Part shown: positions 25,353-32,664 of the stretch, one piece after another
Position numbering within the stretch: position 1 is the stretch's first letter
Layout of the letters: each line of letters opens with the position of its first letter
Origin: Lachnospiraceae bacterium UBA4364
GTDB lineage: Bacteria; Bacillota; Clostridia; Lachnospirales; Lachnospiraceae
Direction of reading: 5' to 3'
Assembly (NCBI GenBank): GCA_002393955.1
Contig: DGSK01000022.1
Span: forward strand, 15,430-56,806
Length of the DNA stretch: 41,377 nt
Made by a program: the position numbers and the translations under genes
The notes under the pieces: generated by a model
The model's input: only the letters and a program-made list of their open reading frames with translations
Database searches by the model: none
What the model was told of the DNA's origin: nothing

Positions 25353-25375
25353 GCCGCTAAAGTGGCAGAAAGGAG
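25353..25375 (+). promoter_or_regulatory. hairpin-AGAAAGGAG ribosome-site module (238-aa gene B)
   Basis: GCCGC-TAAA-GTGGC hairpin joined to AGAAAGGAG, 5 nt before ATG at 25381. It is the fourth example of this arrangement in the window. Confidence 0.55.
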
Positions 25376-25380
25376 TATAT

Positions 25381-26097
25381 ATGGAACGTAAAAATCTTAA
25401 TGACATATTACATAGCATAGAGACCGGAAGGGCCATTAGCCTTGCCGGTGTACGCAATGCGGCAGTTGCGCTGATGGAAATGAAGGTGCCTAGGATGGTT
25501 GAATCAGACTATGACGGACGTGAGTTCTGGACCATAACATTGTTCAAGTATGCTAAACCTGTAAGATTTGACGGAACATTCTGGGATGCCGTAGGCGGCA
25601 TAGAAAAGCAGGCAGTTCTTCATGAAGATATGTCCGGGGAGCTGTTTATGATACTTGCCGGTCTGCACCAGTGGGGATCGGACAATGTAAAGAGATGGCT
25701 ATCCCTTGGCGTGGAAGATGTTATGCGGGAAGCGGGACTTTCTGTGCAGTACGAGAAGTGGTTTTCCAGAGAAGCAGAGATGTGGGAGGCGAAATATAGA
25801 AAGGTGCCGTCTGTAGCTGATATAATGAAAATCACATACGAGCTGGAGTGGTTTGAGCAGCGTAAGGTTCGGCCGTATGAGGAGCAGCCGAAAGATTATT
25901 TTCCATACTATATAGCGGAGCCGTTCCGCAGGACTTGGCATGAGTTGGGGCTTAACAGAGTTCCGTCAATACACGATACGGAAAAGGCAAAACAAAAATA
26001 TATAAATCTTGCCAGCGTCTGGATATGGCTGCTGATGGTGGAAGCACCCGGCAGGATTTATTTCAACAGTTTAGAACCGGATGAAAAAACAGAGTAG
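25381..26097 (+). CDS. cassette protein of unknown function, copy B (238 aa)
   Basis: Paralogue of the protein at 13747, with identical length and most of the C-terminal half unchanged, including DIMKITYELEWFEQRKVR and the KQKYINLAS.WIWLL.VEAPGR ending. Unlike copy A, it is followed by a terminator composite and a cargo insertion before the next core gene. Confidence 0.8.
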   Translation: MERKNLNDILHSIETGRAISLAGVRNAAVALMEMKVPRMVESDYDGREFWTITLFKYAKPVRFDGTFWDAVGGIEKQAVLHEDMSGELFMILAGLHQWGSDNVKRWLSLGVEDVMREAGLSVQYEKWFSREAEMWEAKYRKVPSVADIMKITYELEWFEQRKVRPYEEQPKDYFPYYIAEPFRRTWHELGLNRVPSIHDTEKAKQKYINLASVWIWLLMVEAPGRIYFNSLEPDEKTE

Positions 26098-26124
26098 TCC
26101 TGAAGGCCTGCTTTGAACAGTGAA

Positions 26125-26173
26125 CTGCCGAAAAATTTTCGGCAGTTTTTTGATGGGTACATAATTAACAGTA
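26125..26173 (+). promoter_or_regulatory. terminator-promoter composite element, copy 6
   Basis: CTGCCGAAA/TTTCGGCAG stem (26125-26145), T6, then CATAATTAACAG with CATAAT at 26160, again 14 nt after the stem. The stem has compensatory changes relative to the CCGCCGG version. It precedes RNA element R copy 2. Confidence 0.65.
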
Positions 26174-26174
26174 G

Positions 26175-26327
26175 AAGGAGGTATAAAACTTCATAAGGTG
26201 AATGCCAGGGAACACCGTGCTAAACGGATCAGTGGACTGATCCGTTTAGCCACAAAACCGACCGTGCAGCGAAAGCTGGGGATCGCAAGGGCATATGCCT
26301 GCGCCCCGTGAAAAAGTAGACACGGTG
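26175..26327 (+). ncRNA. structured RNA element R, copy 2
   Basis: 153 nt matching 6513-6663. The 13-bp hairpin (26220-26232 with 26237-26249) is unchanged except for its loop, TGGA. The outer helix CACCGTG/CACGGTG is perfect here, and a CAGC-GAAA-GCTG tetraloop hairpin appears. The following 61 nt to the next ATG are unrelated to those after copy 1, so the conserved unit is the RNA rather than a leader for one gene. Confidence 0.65.
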
Positions 26328-26388
26328 CAGTACATTTCTTGATAGCAATGAAAATAGCAAATGAAAATTATAATTAAAGAGAAAAATT

Positions 26389-26733
26389 ATGAATATGAAA
26401 AAGAATTATCCTATGTCACTCACAAGAATAGCAAGCAGCTTCGGTATGTCAAGAGACAATATTTTGTATTTTCTTGACGTTGAGATGGGCTATGTAAATG
26501 GAATCCGTGAGATTACGGAAAAAGGCAGCGAAAATGGAGTAAGCTACTCTTACTGCAGGTTGGATGAGTTTGAGTATGATTACTCTAAGCGATATGTTGT
26601 GTATGATGAAAAAGTGCAGAAGCTGATACAGGATAATAAGGCTCATATAAACAGTCTTGATCCGGAAGCAGTAGAAAAGTATGCTAAAAATGACAGAGTT
26701 ATTGGGCTTGTAAAGGCTGGGGTTATGATATAA
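26389..26733 (+). CDS. hypothetical protein (114 aa)
   Basis: I do not recognise it. The segment LTRIASSFGMSRDNILYFLD near residues 11-30 could be a helix-turn-helix. The rest is charged and rich in Tyr, without membrane segment. The ribosome site (AAAGAG) is modest, and a second ATG two codons downstream is equally possible. It follows RNA element R copy 2 and has its own terminator-like hairpin after the stop. Confidence 0.6.
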   Translation: MNMKKNYPMSLTRIASSFGMSRDNILYFLDVEMGYVNGIREITEKGSENGVSYSYCRLDEFEYDYSKRYVVYDEKVQKLIQDNKAHINSLDPEAVEKYAKNDRVIGLVKAGVMI

Positions 26734-26755
26734 CAGTACTGTTTTAAAGCGGGAA

Positions 26756-26777
26756 CCGCCGGAATTTTTTCCGGCGG
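26756..26777 (+). terminator. CCGCCGG-type stem without T tract or CATAAT
   Basis: CCGCCGGAA/TTCCGGCGG stem with TTTT-rich loop, like the composite elements but followed by TAATATGC instead of T6 and with no CATAAT. It probably ends the 114-aa gene transcript weakly. The next gene has no conserved leader. Confidence 0.5.
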
Positions 26778-26861
26778 TAATATGCTTCTTCACATTACAA
26801 AAAGATTTTTAAATGATAGAATGGTAGTTACTGAGGATTCTGCAAAGTAGAGGTTATCAAT

Positions 26862-28394
26862 ATGGAGATGATTGTATTAGCAGCAAATAATCATTTGTTT
26901 GGCGGACTGGTCAGGTCAGAAAAGACAGGGCAATATGAATGGGTTACTGTCGAGAAAGATAGCAAAGGGAAATATGACTATTCATGGGGTGACTGGAAAT
27001 ATGCCGAACGATATAGAATCTTTGAATTCGAGGATGAATATGAAGGCGGAAAAGAAGGCCGGGTAAAAATAAAGAATTCAAAACTGAAGTATTTAGGAAG
27101 TATGCCAAAAGATGAACTGTTAGATATTGTGCCTTTATGCTGTGATAATCCGATATTTGGCTTAAAGGAATCGCGGCATACCATAGATGCAGAAAAGTAT
27201 TCATCGGATTTTAAACCGGTGATTTTACCTGTACAGGAATTAAAAATTAAGGAGGATAGACGTACAAAGCACTTTGCCTGTTACAAAGGAATTGAAGATT
27301 ACAAAACCTTATTTGTCGATTTCAAACTTGCAACATCCTGGCGAGGCGGTTCACAAAAATACAGCATTGCATACGCACATTCTCAGAGAAGGTTTAAAGA
27401 AGAAAGGGATGAAATCAACCATATACAGAGTATAAGCAGATCCGGTAATTATCTGGAGGCTGCCCTTTTGGTAGCATATGTGTCCGAAGATTCTTTTGAT
27501 AACCATGGAAAAAGATGTCACGGAGTTTTTATATCGGATATAATCAGTCTGGATAAGAAAGACTGGCATACATTATGGCTGAACAGGGGAATAAAAAACA
27601 GATACGAAGGAGAACTTGGAAAATTTGAATACTGTCAGGATGAATTTTCGCTTAGTAGTGGTGCACTTTTTGGCTCGGAAAAAGAGTGTTTGAAGTATAT
27701 AGGTAAAGAAACAGATGGGGAGAATATAAAGATTCCTGATGGCATTACTAACTGCAGCAGTATGTTCTTTGCTTGTAAAACTCTGATCAGTGCACCGAAA
27801 ATTCCTGAGGGTGTTAAGAAGTGCAGGGATATGTTTAACGGATGTACAGCACTTTTAATTGCACCGGTCATTCCAAAGGGGGTTATTGACTGCGGCTATA
27901 TGTTTTTTAATTGTAAGGCTTTGACTAAAGCATCGGATATTCCTGAGGGTGTTGAAAACGGCAAGGACATGTTTTATAGGTGTGAGTCACTTTCGGAAAT
28001 TCCACAGATTCCCCAGACTATAACTAATGGTGATGGGATGTTTTTTGGCACAAAGATACATGAAGAAGCAGGCAGGCCGGAATGGTTTAAGGAGGATGAG
28101 ACCTATATAAAAAAACCGGTTGCTAATAATGATGGCGTGAAATACAGATCCTTTGAAGAACTGATGGCAGAAATGAGCGGTGCTGAGGCTTCCGGAAAAA
28201 ATACTGAAAAACCACTAATTCGTAAGTTTAGGATAGATCGTAGTGTTGATCCTATGGAAAGACGTAAGGTTATTATAGAAGCGAGGAGGTCACGTCGAAA
28301 ACTTCCTGCTGGTAATGAAAATGATACAAAACCTGAGACTGAAACTATAATCAAAGAGATAAAGGAAAAAAATACTGAATTGTTAGATGAATGA
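26862..28394 (+). CDS. DUF285-type repeat protein (510 aa)
   Basis: Residues about 285-400 contain at least four repeats of roughly 22-23 residues built on MFxxCxxL followed by a P-IPEGV turn (SMFFACKTLISAPKIPEGV, DMFNGCTALLIAPVIPKGV, YMFFNCKALTKASDIPEGV, DMFYRCESLSEIPQIP), as in DUF285/BspA-like solenoids. Most such proteins are secreted, but I see no signal peptide or anchor here. The N-terminal ~280 residues are unrecognised and end in a basic C-terminal tail (RRKVIIEARRSRRK). The start has AGAGG. It overlaps the vsr gene by 8 nt, so the two are likely co-translated. Confidence 0.75.
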   Translation: MEMIVLAANNHLFGGLVRSEKTGQYEWVTVEKDSKGKYDYSWGDWKYAERYRIFEFEDEYEGGKEGRVKIKNSKLKYLGSMPKDELLDIVPLCCDNPIFGLKESRHTIDAEKYSSDFKPVILPVQELKIKEDRRTKHFACYKGIEDYKTLFVDFKLATSWRGGSQKYSIAYAHSQRRFKEERDEINHIQSISRSGNYLEAALLVAYVSEDSFDNHGKRCHGVFISDIISLDKKDWHTLWLNRGIKNRYEGELGKFEYCQDEFSLSSGALFGSEKECLKYIGKETDGENIKIPDGITNCSSMFFACKTLISAPKIPEGVKKCRDMFNGCTALLIAPVIPKGVIDCGYMFFNCKALTKASDIPEGVENGKDMFYRCESLSEIPQIPQTITNGDGMFFGTKIHEEAGRPEWFKEDETYIKKPVANNDGVKYRSFEELMAEMSGAEASGKNTEKPLIRKFRIDRSVDPMERRKVIIEARRSRRKLPAGNENDTKPETETIIKEIKEKNTELLDE

Positions 28395-28848
28395 CCAGAA
28401 CGAATCAAATTTTTTCGGGGAAGTCTCCGAGGCACGACATAAGAATATGAGCCGTATTCGCAGCAAGGATACCGGTATCGAGCTTGCACTGCGGAAAGCA
28501 CTCTGGGAGAAGGGCTATAGGTATAGGAAGAATTACAGGGCACTTCCGGGTACCCCTGATATTGCGCTTACAAAATACAGGATAGCGATCTTCTGTGACG
28601 GGGAGTTTTTTCACGGTAAGGATTGGGAAGAACAGAAGAAGAGAATCCTGAAAGGGAAAAATGCGGGCTGCTGGATACGGAAGATAGAGTGCAACATGGA
28701 ACGTGACACGGAAAAAGACCAGATGCTCCGTTTTGCCGGATGGACTGTCATACATTTCTGGGGCAAGGAGATTCTGAAGGATACCGATGAGTGCATAAAG
28801 GTCATAGAGGAAACGATATTCGAGCAGAAGATTTCGGAAACTGAGTGA
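28387..28848 (+). CDS. vsr: Vsr-family mismatch endonuclease, copy 1 (153 aa)
   Basis: Vsr nicks DNA next to T:G mismatches left by deamination of 5-methylcytosine. The family signature is clear: NMSRIRSKDTGIELALRKAL, GYRYRKNY, LPGTPDI with the catalytic Asp58, IFCDGEFFHGKDW with His76, NMERD and GWTVIHFWGKEI. The Cys/His zinc ligands of E. coli Vsr are not evident. No methyltransferase adjoins it; the only one in the window is 10 kb away beside a second vsr. It lacks a good ribosome site and overlaps the upstream gene, which suggests translational coupling. Confidence 0.88.
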   Translation: MNDQNESNFFGEVSEARHKNMSRIRSKDTGIELALRKALWEKGYRYRKNYRALPGTPDIALTKYRIAIFCDGEFFHGKDWEEQKKRILKGKNAGCWIRKIECNMERDTEKDQMLRFAGWTVIHFWGKEILKDTDECIKVIEETIFEQKISETE

Positions 28849-28854
28849 TTGGAT

Positions 28855-28883
28855 AGTAAGCGAATTAAGAAGATTCGCTTACT
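28855..28883 (+). terminator. 11-bp hairpin after vsr copy 1
   Basis: AGTAAGCGAAT/ATTCGCTTACT with a 7-nt loop, starting 6 nt after the stop; no T tract follows. Weak terminator or 3' stabiliser. Confidence 0.5.
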
Positions 28884-28942
28884 GTAAACGCTCAGCAAAT
28901 ATGCACACGGATTTTACAGGTAAGTATGTAATTGGCTTATAG

Positions 28943-29007
28943 CCACCGGAAAATTCCCGGCGGTTTTTTATTTGCCTCATAATTATGGTCAGGAGGTACA
29001 AAACTTC
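28943..29007 (+). promoter_or_regulatory. terminator-promoter composite element, copy 8, with R-type leader start
   Basis: CCACCGG/CCCGGCGG imperfect stem, T6, CATAAT at 28978 (14 nt after CGG). It continues with AGGAGGTACAAAACTTC, identical to the 5' end of RNA element R, but then joins directly to the leader of the 46-aa gene. The R core appears deleted here. Confidence 0.6.
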
Positions 29008-29050
29008 AAAAAAACCAGTAATTCACAGCAAAACAGCAGGAGGATAAAAA

Positions 29051-29191
29051 ATGATCGGATGGATAATTAAGATCAGCTTGTTAGTAGCTTTTTGCAGCAT
29101 GTTTCCTACAAAATATCAGGTAACAGTGTTCTTCCTGACTATAGCAGGTTGGCTTTTGGTAAAGGTAAGGGCTTTTCTTGACTCGGACTGA
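29051..29191 (+). CDS. 46-aa small membrane protein, copy B
   Basis: ATG at 29051 with AGGAGGATAAAAA in front. Same length as the peptide at 6709, with shared GWIIKI, AFCSMFP and KVRAFLD segments and two hydrophobic stretches. In copy A it stands before MoxR; here it stands before the acidic 394-aa gene, so the small gene has moved independently of its neighbours. Confidence 0.7.
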   Translation: MIGWIIKISLLVAFCSMFPTKYQVTVFFLTIAGWLLVKVRAFLDSD

Positions 29192-29259
29192 TGTTAAGAA
29201 TGGTAGAGCGGGGTGTATTGTATTACAATAGTAAACAGCAAAAGTAAAGAAAGGAAAAA

Positions 29260-30444
29260 GTGGAAATGAGAAAAAGTATTAATGAAATTATAAACACTGA
29301 GGTGGAAACAAATAAGTACGATGATGAAATGGAGGGACTGGACGAGGTAACTAAAGATCCTTCCAGGCTAGCGTATCGACGCAAATGCCTCAAATCAAGG
29401 CTGACGGATATACAAGACGCGTATATGGGACGTGGCAAGAAATTTACCGGTTTTGTAGAGGATGAAAATGGACGTCTGGATGAAAAAAAGATAGTGTCTT
29501 TTATAGAAGAAATGATCAGCAAAAGCTCTGCGGCGGACAGCTTGTCTCAGGAAAAAAGACAGATCATTGAAGACCTGCTCTATTGTGCTATAACAGGCCC
29601 GTCTGCAATGCGGTCCAGTTTTTATATTCAGTGCAGGGATTTTTGTTTTGAAAAGTCGCTGACATTTAAAGATATCATGGATGCCGCAAGGGACTCGATT
29701 TTTACTGCAAAAGATAACCTTTCCTATATGAGGGATGAAGTGTTTGAGATGTGTTATCCAGAGTATGCATGGGGTCTTTTCAATTTTATGCTGCATAACT
29801 ATACCTGCGAGGACATAGTGAGTGATATTTATACGGATGAGGAATACAGGGCGGCGGCATATGAGTATGCGGATGTCACGGGGATAGCATTGGATGAAGT
29901 TCTTGAAGACTGGGGGCTGAAGCCGGAAATCTCCGTTGATGATACATCTGTTGCCGGGACACCGGAGGATACGGAAGTGTGTGCTGGAGAAAGCGGGGAC
30001 CAGGATGACACTGAAAAACCGAGAAAAACTGGAAGAATAAGCTATGCAGATCCCGACGAAGATCTTTGTGATCCTGATGAACCAGAGTCCCCATATTTAT
30101 GGGAGGAAGAGTATTACTATGATCCTGAGGCTGAGGAAGAGGCACGCAGGTTTGCGGAACAGGAGGAAGAATATTACATAGGCATTTGTACGGAGAGCAC
30201 AAAAGATTGGGAGGCACACCTTCCAAATGATAACCATATGAAGGAGCGGTATATACGTCTCCGAAAGGCAGTCTTTACTGTGGACACCTCGGACATAGAG
30301 GCTATAGTTCAGGATATGGTGGACAGTTTTCTTCTTTCGCATGGGATTTCTCCTATCTGTACGGACAGAGGCTTCGGGCTTATGGACCATGAGCTTGAAA
30401 GATGCGTAAATACAATTAACCGTAACATAAAAAGGATCCGGTGA
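29260..30444 (+). CDS. acidic cassette protein of unknown function, copy B (394 aa)
   Basis: Positional and weak sequence counterpart of the protein at 14542: helical N-terminal half (up to about residue 215), a very acidic Tyr-rich middle (YADPDEDLCDPDEPESPYLW, then EEEYYYD), and a short helical C-terminus. The start codon at 29260 is taken as listed; the in-frame ATG at 29266 is preceded by AAAGTGGAA, and AAAGGAAA precedes both. Its stop overlaps a GTG that opens the next gene. Confidence 0.7.
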   Translation: MEMRKSINEIINTEVETNKYDDEMEGLDEVTKDPSRLAYRRKCLKSRLTDIQDAYMGRGKKFTGFVEDENGRLDEKKIVSFIEEMISKSSAADSLSQEKRQIIEDLLYCAITGPSAMRSSFYIQCRDFCFEKSLTFKDIMDAARDSIFTAKDNLSYMRDEVFEMCYPEYAWGLFNFMLHNYTCEDIVSDIYTDEEYRAAAYEYADVTGIALDEVLEDWGLKPEISVDDTSVAGTPEDTEVCAGESGDQDDTEKPRKTGRISYADPDEDLCDPDEPESPYLWEEEYYYDPEAEEEARRFAEQEEEYYIGICTESTKDWEAHLPNDNHMKERYIRLRKAVFTVDTSDIEAIVQDMVDSFLLSHGISPICTDRGFGLMDHELERCVNTINRNIKRIR

Positions 30445-31682
30445 TATCAATGATACGAAACAGGTCTGAATTTGATGCATGCCTTTTTAAAGAATGGCTG
30501 GCAAAAAAAGATAAAAGCTTTATCTATGGATACACTCGTGATCGTATGGATGAATCTGCCAGAGCACTTGCTGAAAAAATCGGAGAAGGCGGTAATGCTG
30601 ACGATGTGAACAGTGGCAAAAACCGTTATATCCGCCTGAAAGCCATAGACATCGCTTTTAATGATATAAACGTGATATCTTACGAACGCTATGAGGAAAT
30701 GCTCATAGCGTATCGTGAAGATTGTAAGAAGGCGAAGGGAAAATTCAAGAATTTCAATGATCGGAAGTCTATCAGGAAGAATGTGGACAGTCTCCTGGAT
30801 TATTTTCTTCGCAATACCGTTTCTGAATATTTTAAATCACAGGGCTACAGCATAAAGAGGAAGAAGGACACTAGCACAGATACGACAGTAGAAATACCGG
30901 AAATAAAGTCGAAGCAGCGTACGTATATAGCCCCCTTAGAGCTTTATTTAGCCTATTCAGAAAGAACAAGTCTAAACGAGACGGCGGCTGATGTAAAACA
31001 TGGCACAAATAAAGCTACGGGAGATATTTTATCTCGACTTAAAGATGAAAAGTATTTTATGGAATGTTTAAAACTGTTGGAAAGCTGTAATAGACAGAAA
31101 AAGATAGGGACATATTTGCCGCTGTATGTTGATGAGCGCACAGGTGCCGGTATATATCTGATCGGAAAGAATTTTATACAGAGCGGGGAAAAATTGTCCC
31201 AGAGCTGCTATCCCTGCATAGTAGCTTTAAAGGAGGCTTTTAATGAAGCATATGCTGTTAAAACATTGGACCGCAACGTGGAGGATGAGATAAGCGAATT
31301 GCTGGATCCGGATGCAGAGGTGGATATTTCGGGTATTTTGTCACCGGAAAAAAATATGCGTCCAACTTACCATTATCTTCTTGCTGAAAAGATTGTTGTG
31401 AGATATGACAGGCTCAGTGAGGCTAGGACCGTATTTTGCAGGATGATAAAGGATGGCAGAGCCTATAATGTTTATAAGTACTATAACGATCTTTCTAACG
31501 AAATTTCAGATATACCGGAAAGCTTTAGGGATTACATGTATATTCCGGAAGGAACTGAAGGAATCGCTGAAGATGAGCTTGAAAGTGTAAAAACTGTCAT
31601 GGAGAAAGAAGATGCATACCTTAAGAAAGAGAATCTCAAGAAGTTAAGAAATACTATTCCAACTTTACATCTTTCAGACTGA
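30441..31682 (+). CDS. cassette protein of unknown function, copy B (413 aa)
   Basis: Counterpart of the protein at 15678, sharing PLYVD..TG....IGKN near residues 222-245 and an N-terminal RYIRLKAIDIA helix. The start is either GTG at 30441, overlapping the previous stop, or ATG at 30450 (three codons in); I keep the first because of the coupling seen in copy A. The 3' end overlaps the convergent uma2 gene by 29 nt. Confidence 0.75.
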   Translation: MISMIRNRSEFDACLFKEWLAKKDKSFIYGYTRDRMDESARALAEKIGEGGNADDVNSGKNRYIRLKAIDIAFNDINVISYERYEEMLIAYREDCKKAKGKFKNFNDRKSIRKNVDSLLDYFLRNTVSEYFKSQGYSIKRKKDTSTDTTVEIPEIKSKQRTYIAPLELYLAYSERTSLNETAADVKHGTNKATGDILSRLKDEKYFMECLKLLESCNRQKKIGTYLPLYVDERTGAGIYLIGKNFIQSGEKLSQSCYPCIVALKEAFNEAYAVKTLDRNVEDEISELLDPDAEVDISGILSPEKNMRPTYHYLLAEKIVVRYDRLSEARTVFCRMIKDGRAYNVYKYYNDLSNEISDIPESFRDYMYIPEGTEGIAEDELESVKTVMEKEDAYLKKENLKKLRNTIPTLHLSD

Positions 31683-32199
31683 TGTTTAGATCCTCATAAA
31701 TACCTACGGCTATATCATCTGTAAAGGAATAGTGTCCGACAGTCCCGTTTTCAAAGTTGTAGACCGTAACTCGCTGAAGATCGGGATCTACTATCCAGTA
31801 TTCTCGTACTCCGATGCGTTCATACACCTTGAGTTTGTGCATATAGTCCATGTACTTGCTGGAAGGGGACACTATTTCTATGACCAGGTCGGGGCCACCA
31901 TGAACACCCTTATTGTCTAGATTGTCAGGATGGCAGATAACGAGTACATCGGGTTCTAAATAGTTGTATCCGCTCTCATCGGGATACACTGCAAAAGGTG
32001 CGGCAAATACCTCGCAGTTGCCGCCTTTACGACGTATGTAGATGTTGAGTTCGACAGATAAAAACATAGATATACGTTGATGAATGAGTGATGGCGTTGC
32101 CATCATATACATCTCGCCGTCGATCAGTTCTGCTCGTTCTCCGTCTGGGAGTGCCTCTATTTCTGCTACAGTGTGTTTGGTCATTGCATAATTCTCCAT
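31654..32199 (-). CDS. Uma2-family endonuclease-like protein (181 aa)
   Basis: Uma2 proteins have a PD-(D/E)XK nuclease fold of unclear biological role. Seen here: KHTVAEIEALPDGERAELID, LEPDVLVI, GGPDLVIEIVSPSS with the acidic pair and Glu, a following Lys in the helix, and GVREYWIVDP. All family landmarks are present. The start at 32199 has AAAGGAG; a longer frame upstream lacks a ribosome site. It lies at the same place, relative to the cassette end, as the uma2 fragment at 17943. Confidence 0.85.
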   Translation of the reverse strand: MENYAMTKHTVAEIEALPDGERAELIDGEMYMMATPSLIHQRISMFLSVELNIYIRRKGGNCEVFAAPFAVYPDESGYNYLEPDVLVICHPDNLDNKGVHGGPDLVIEIVSPSSKYMDYMHKLKVYERIGVREYWIVDPDLQRVTVYNFENGTVGHYSFTDDIAVGIYEDLNISLKDVKLE

Positions 32200-32214
32200 T
32201 AGTTTTCTCCTTTC

Positions 32215-32243
32215 ATGATAGATAGTTTGGTGTGATTTTTCAA
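32215..32243 (-). promoter_or_regulatory. uma2 promoter
   Basis: On the minus strand TTGAAA (32238-32243), 17-nt spacer, TATCAT (32215-32220), 16 nt from the start codon; conserved at 18096. Confidence 0.6.
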
Positions 32244-32305
32244 GCAATAATAAAGCGAAAATTAAAATCAACATACAAAATGATTCTGATACATATTGTG
32301 AATGT

Positions 32306-32612
32306 GTGGCGGAACCGCCACCCAGGATGCACTGCGTTAGAAAATACAGTACAAGATGTTTTCATGCCTATGGGATATTATTAGCAGAATCAGGGGGGGG
32401 TCAATTGGGGATATATTCAAGATGATGCTTGTCAATAGGAGATTATCCAATGGACCTGAATATCTTGTAAGGCTGACGAATAAACTGTAAAATGAAAAAG
32501 TGTATTTGGAGATAAGTCTGATCATCATCTATATTTTAGATGTACTGCAGGGGGTGATGGCTTCTATCATGGATTCTAGAACATTGTGAATTGAGTAGAC
32601 GGATTATATATA
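32306..32612 (+). promoter_or_regulatory. intergenic region with hairpin, G8 tract and candidate helicase promoter
   Basis: The 465-nt gap 32200-32664 contains the uma2 promoter, a GTGGCGG/CCGCCAC hairpin (32306-32321), a run of eight G at 32393-32400, and TTGTGA (32584-32589), 17-nt spacer, TATATA (32607-32612), a plausible promoter for the helicase gene. No gene is supported. Confidence 0.45.
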
Positions 32613-32664
32613 TTACGAAATGGAAATGTAAGAGAGTTATAGCAAAATAAAAGGAGAGGGAAAA

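Larger units (their letters stand above)
18543..31682 (+). repeat. large duplicated cassette, copy B
   Basis: Same core gene order as copy A from leader L to the last unknown gene, but about 3 kb longer because the slot after the 238-aa gene holds an RNA element, three genes and a small membrane protein. The first slot holds DUF5710 instead of mazEF. Confidence 0.9.
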
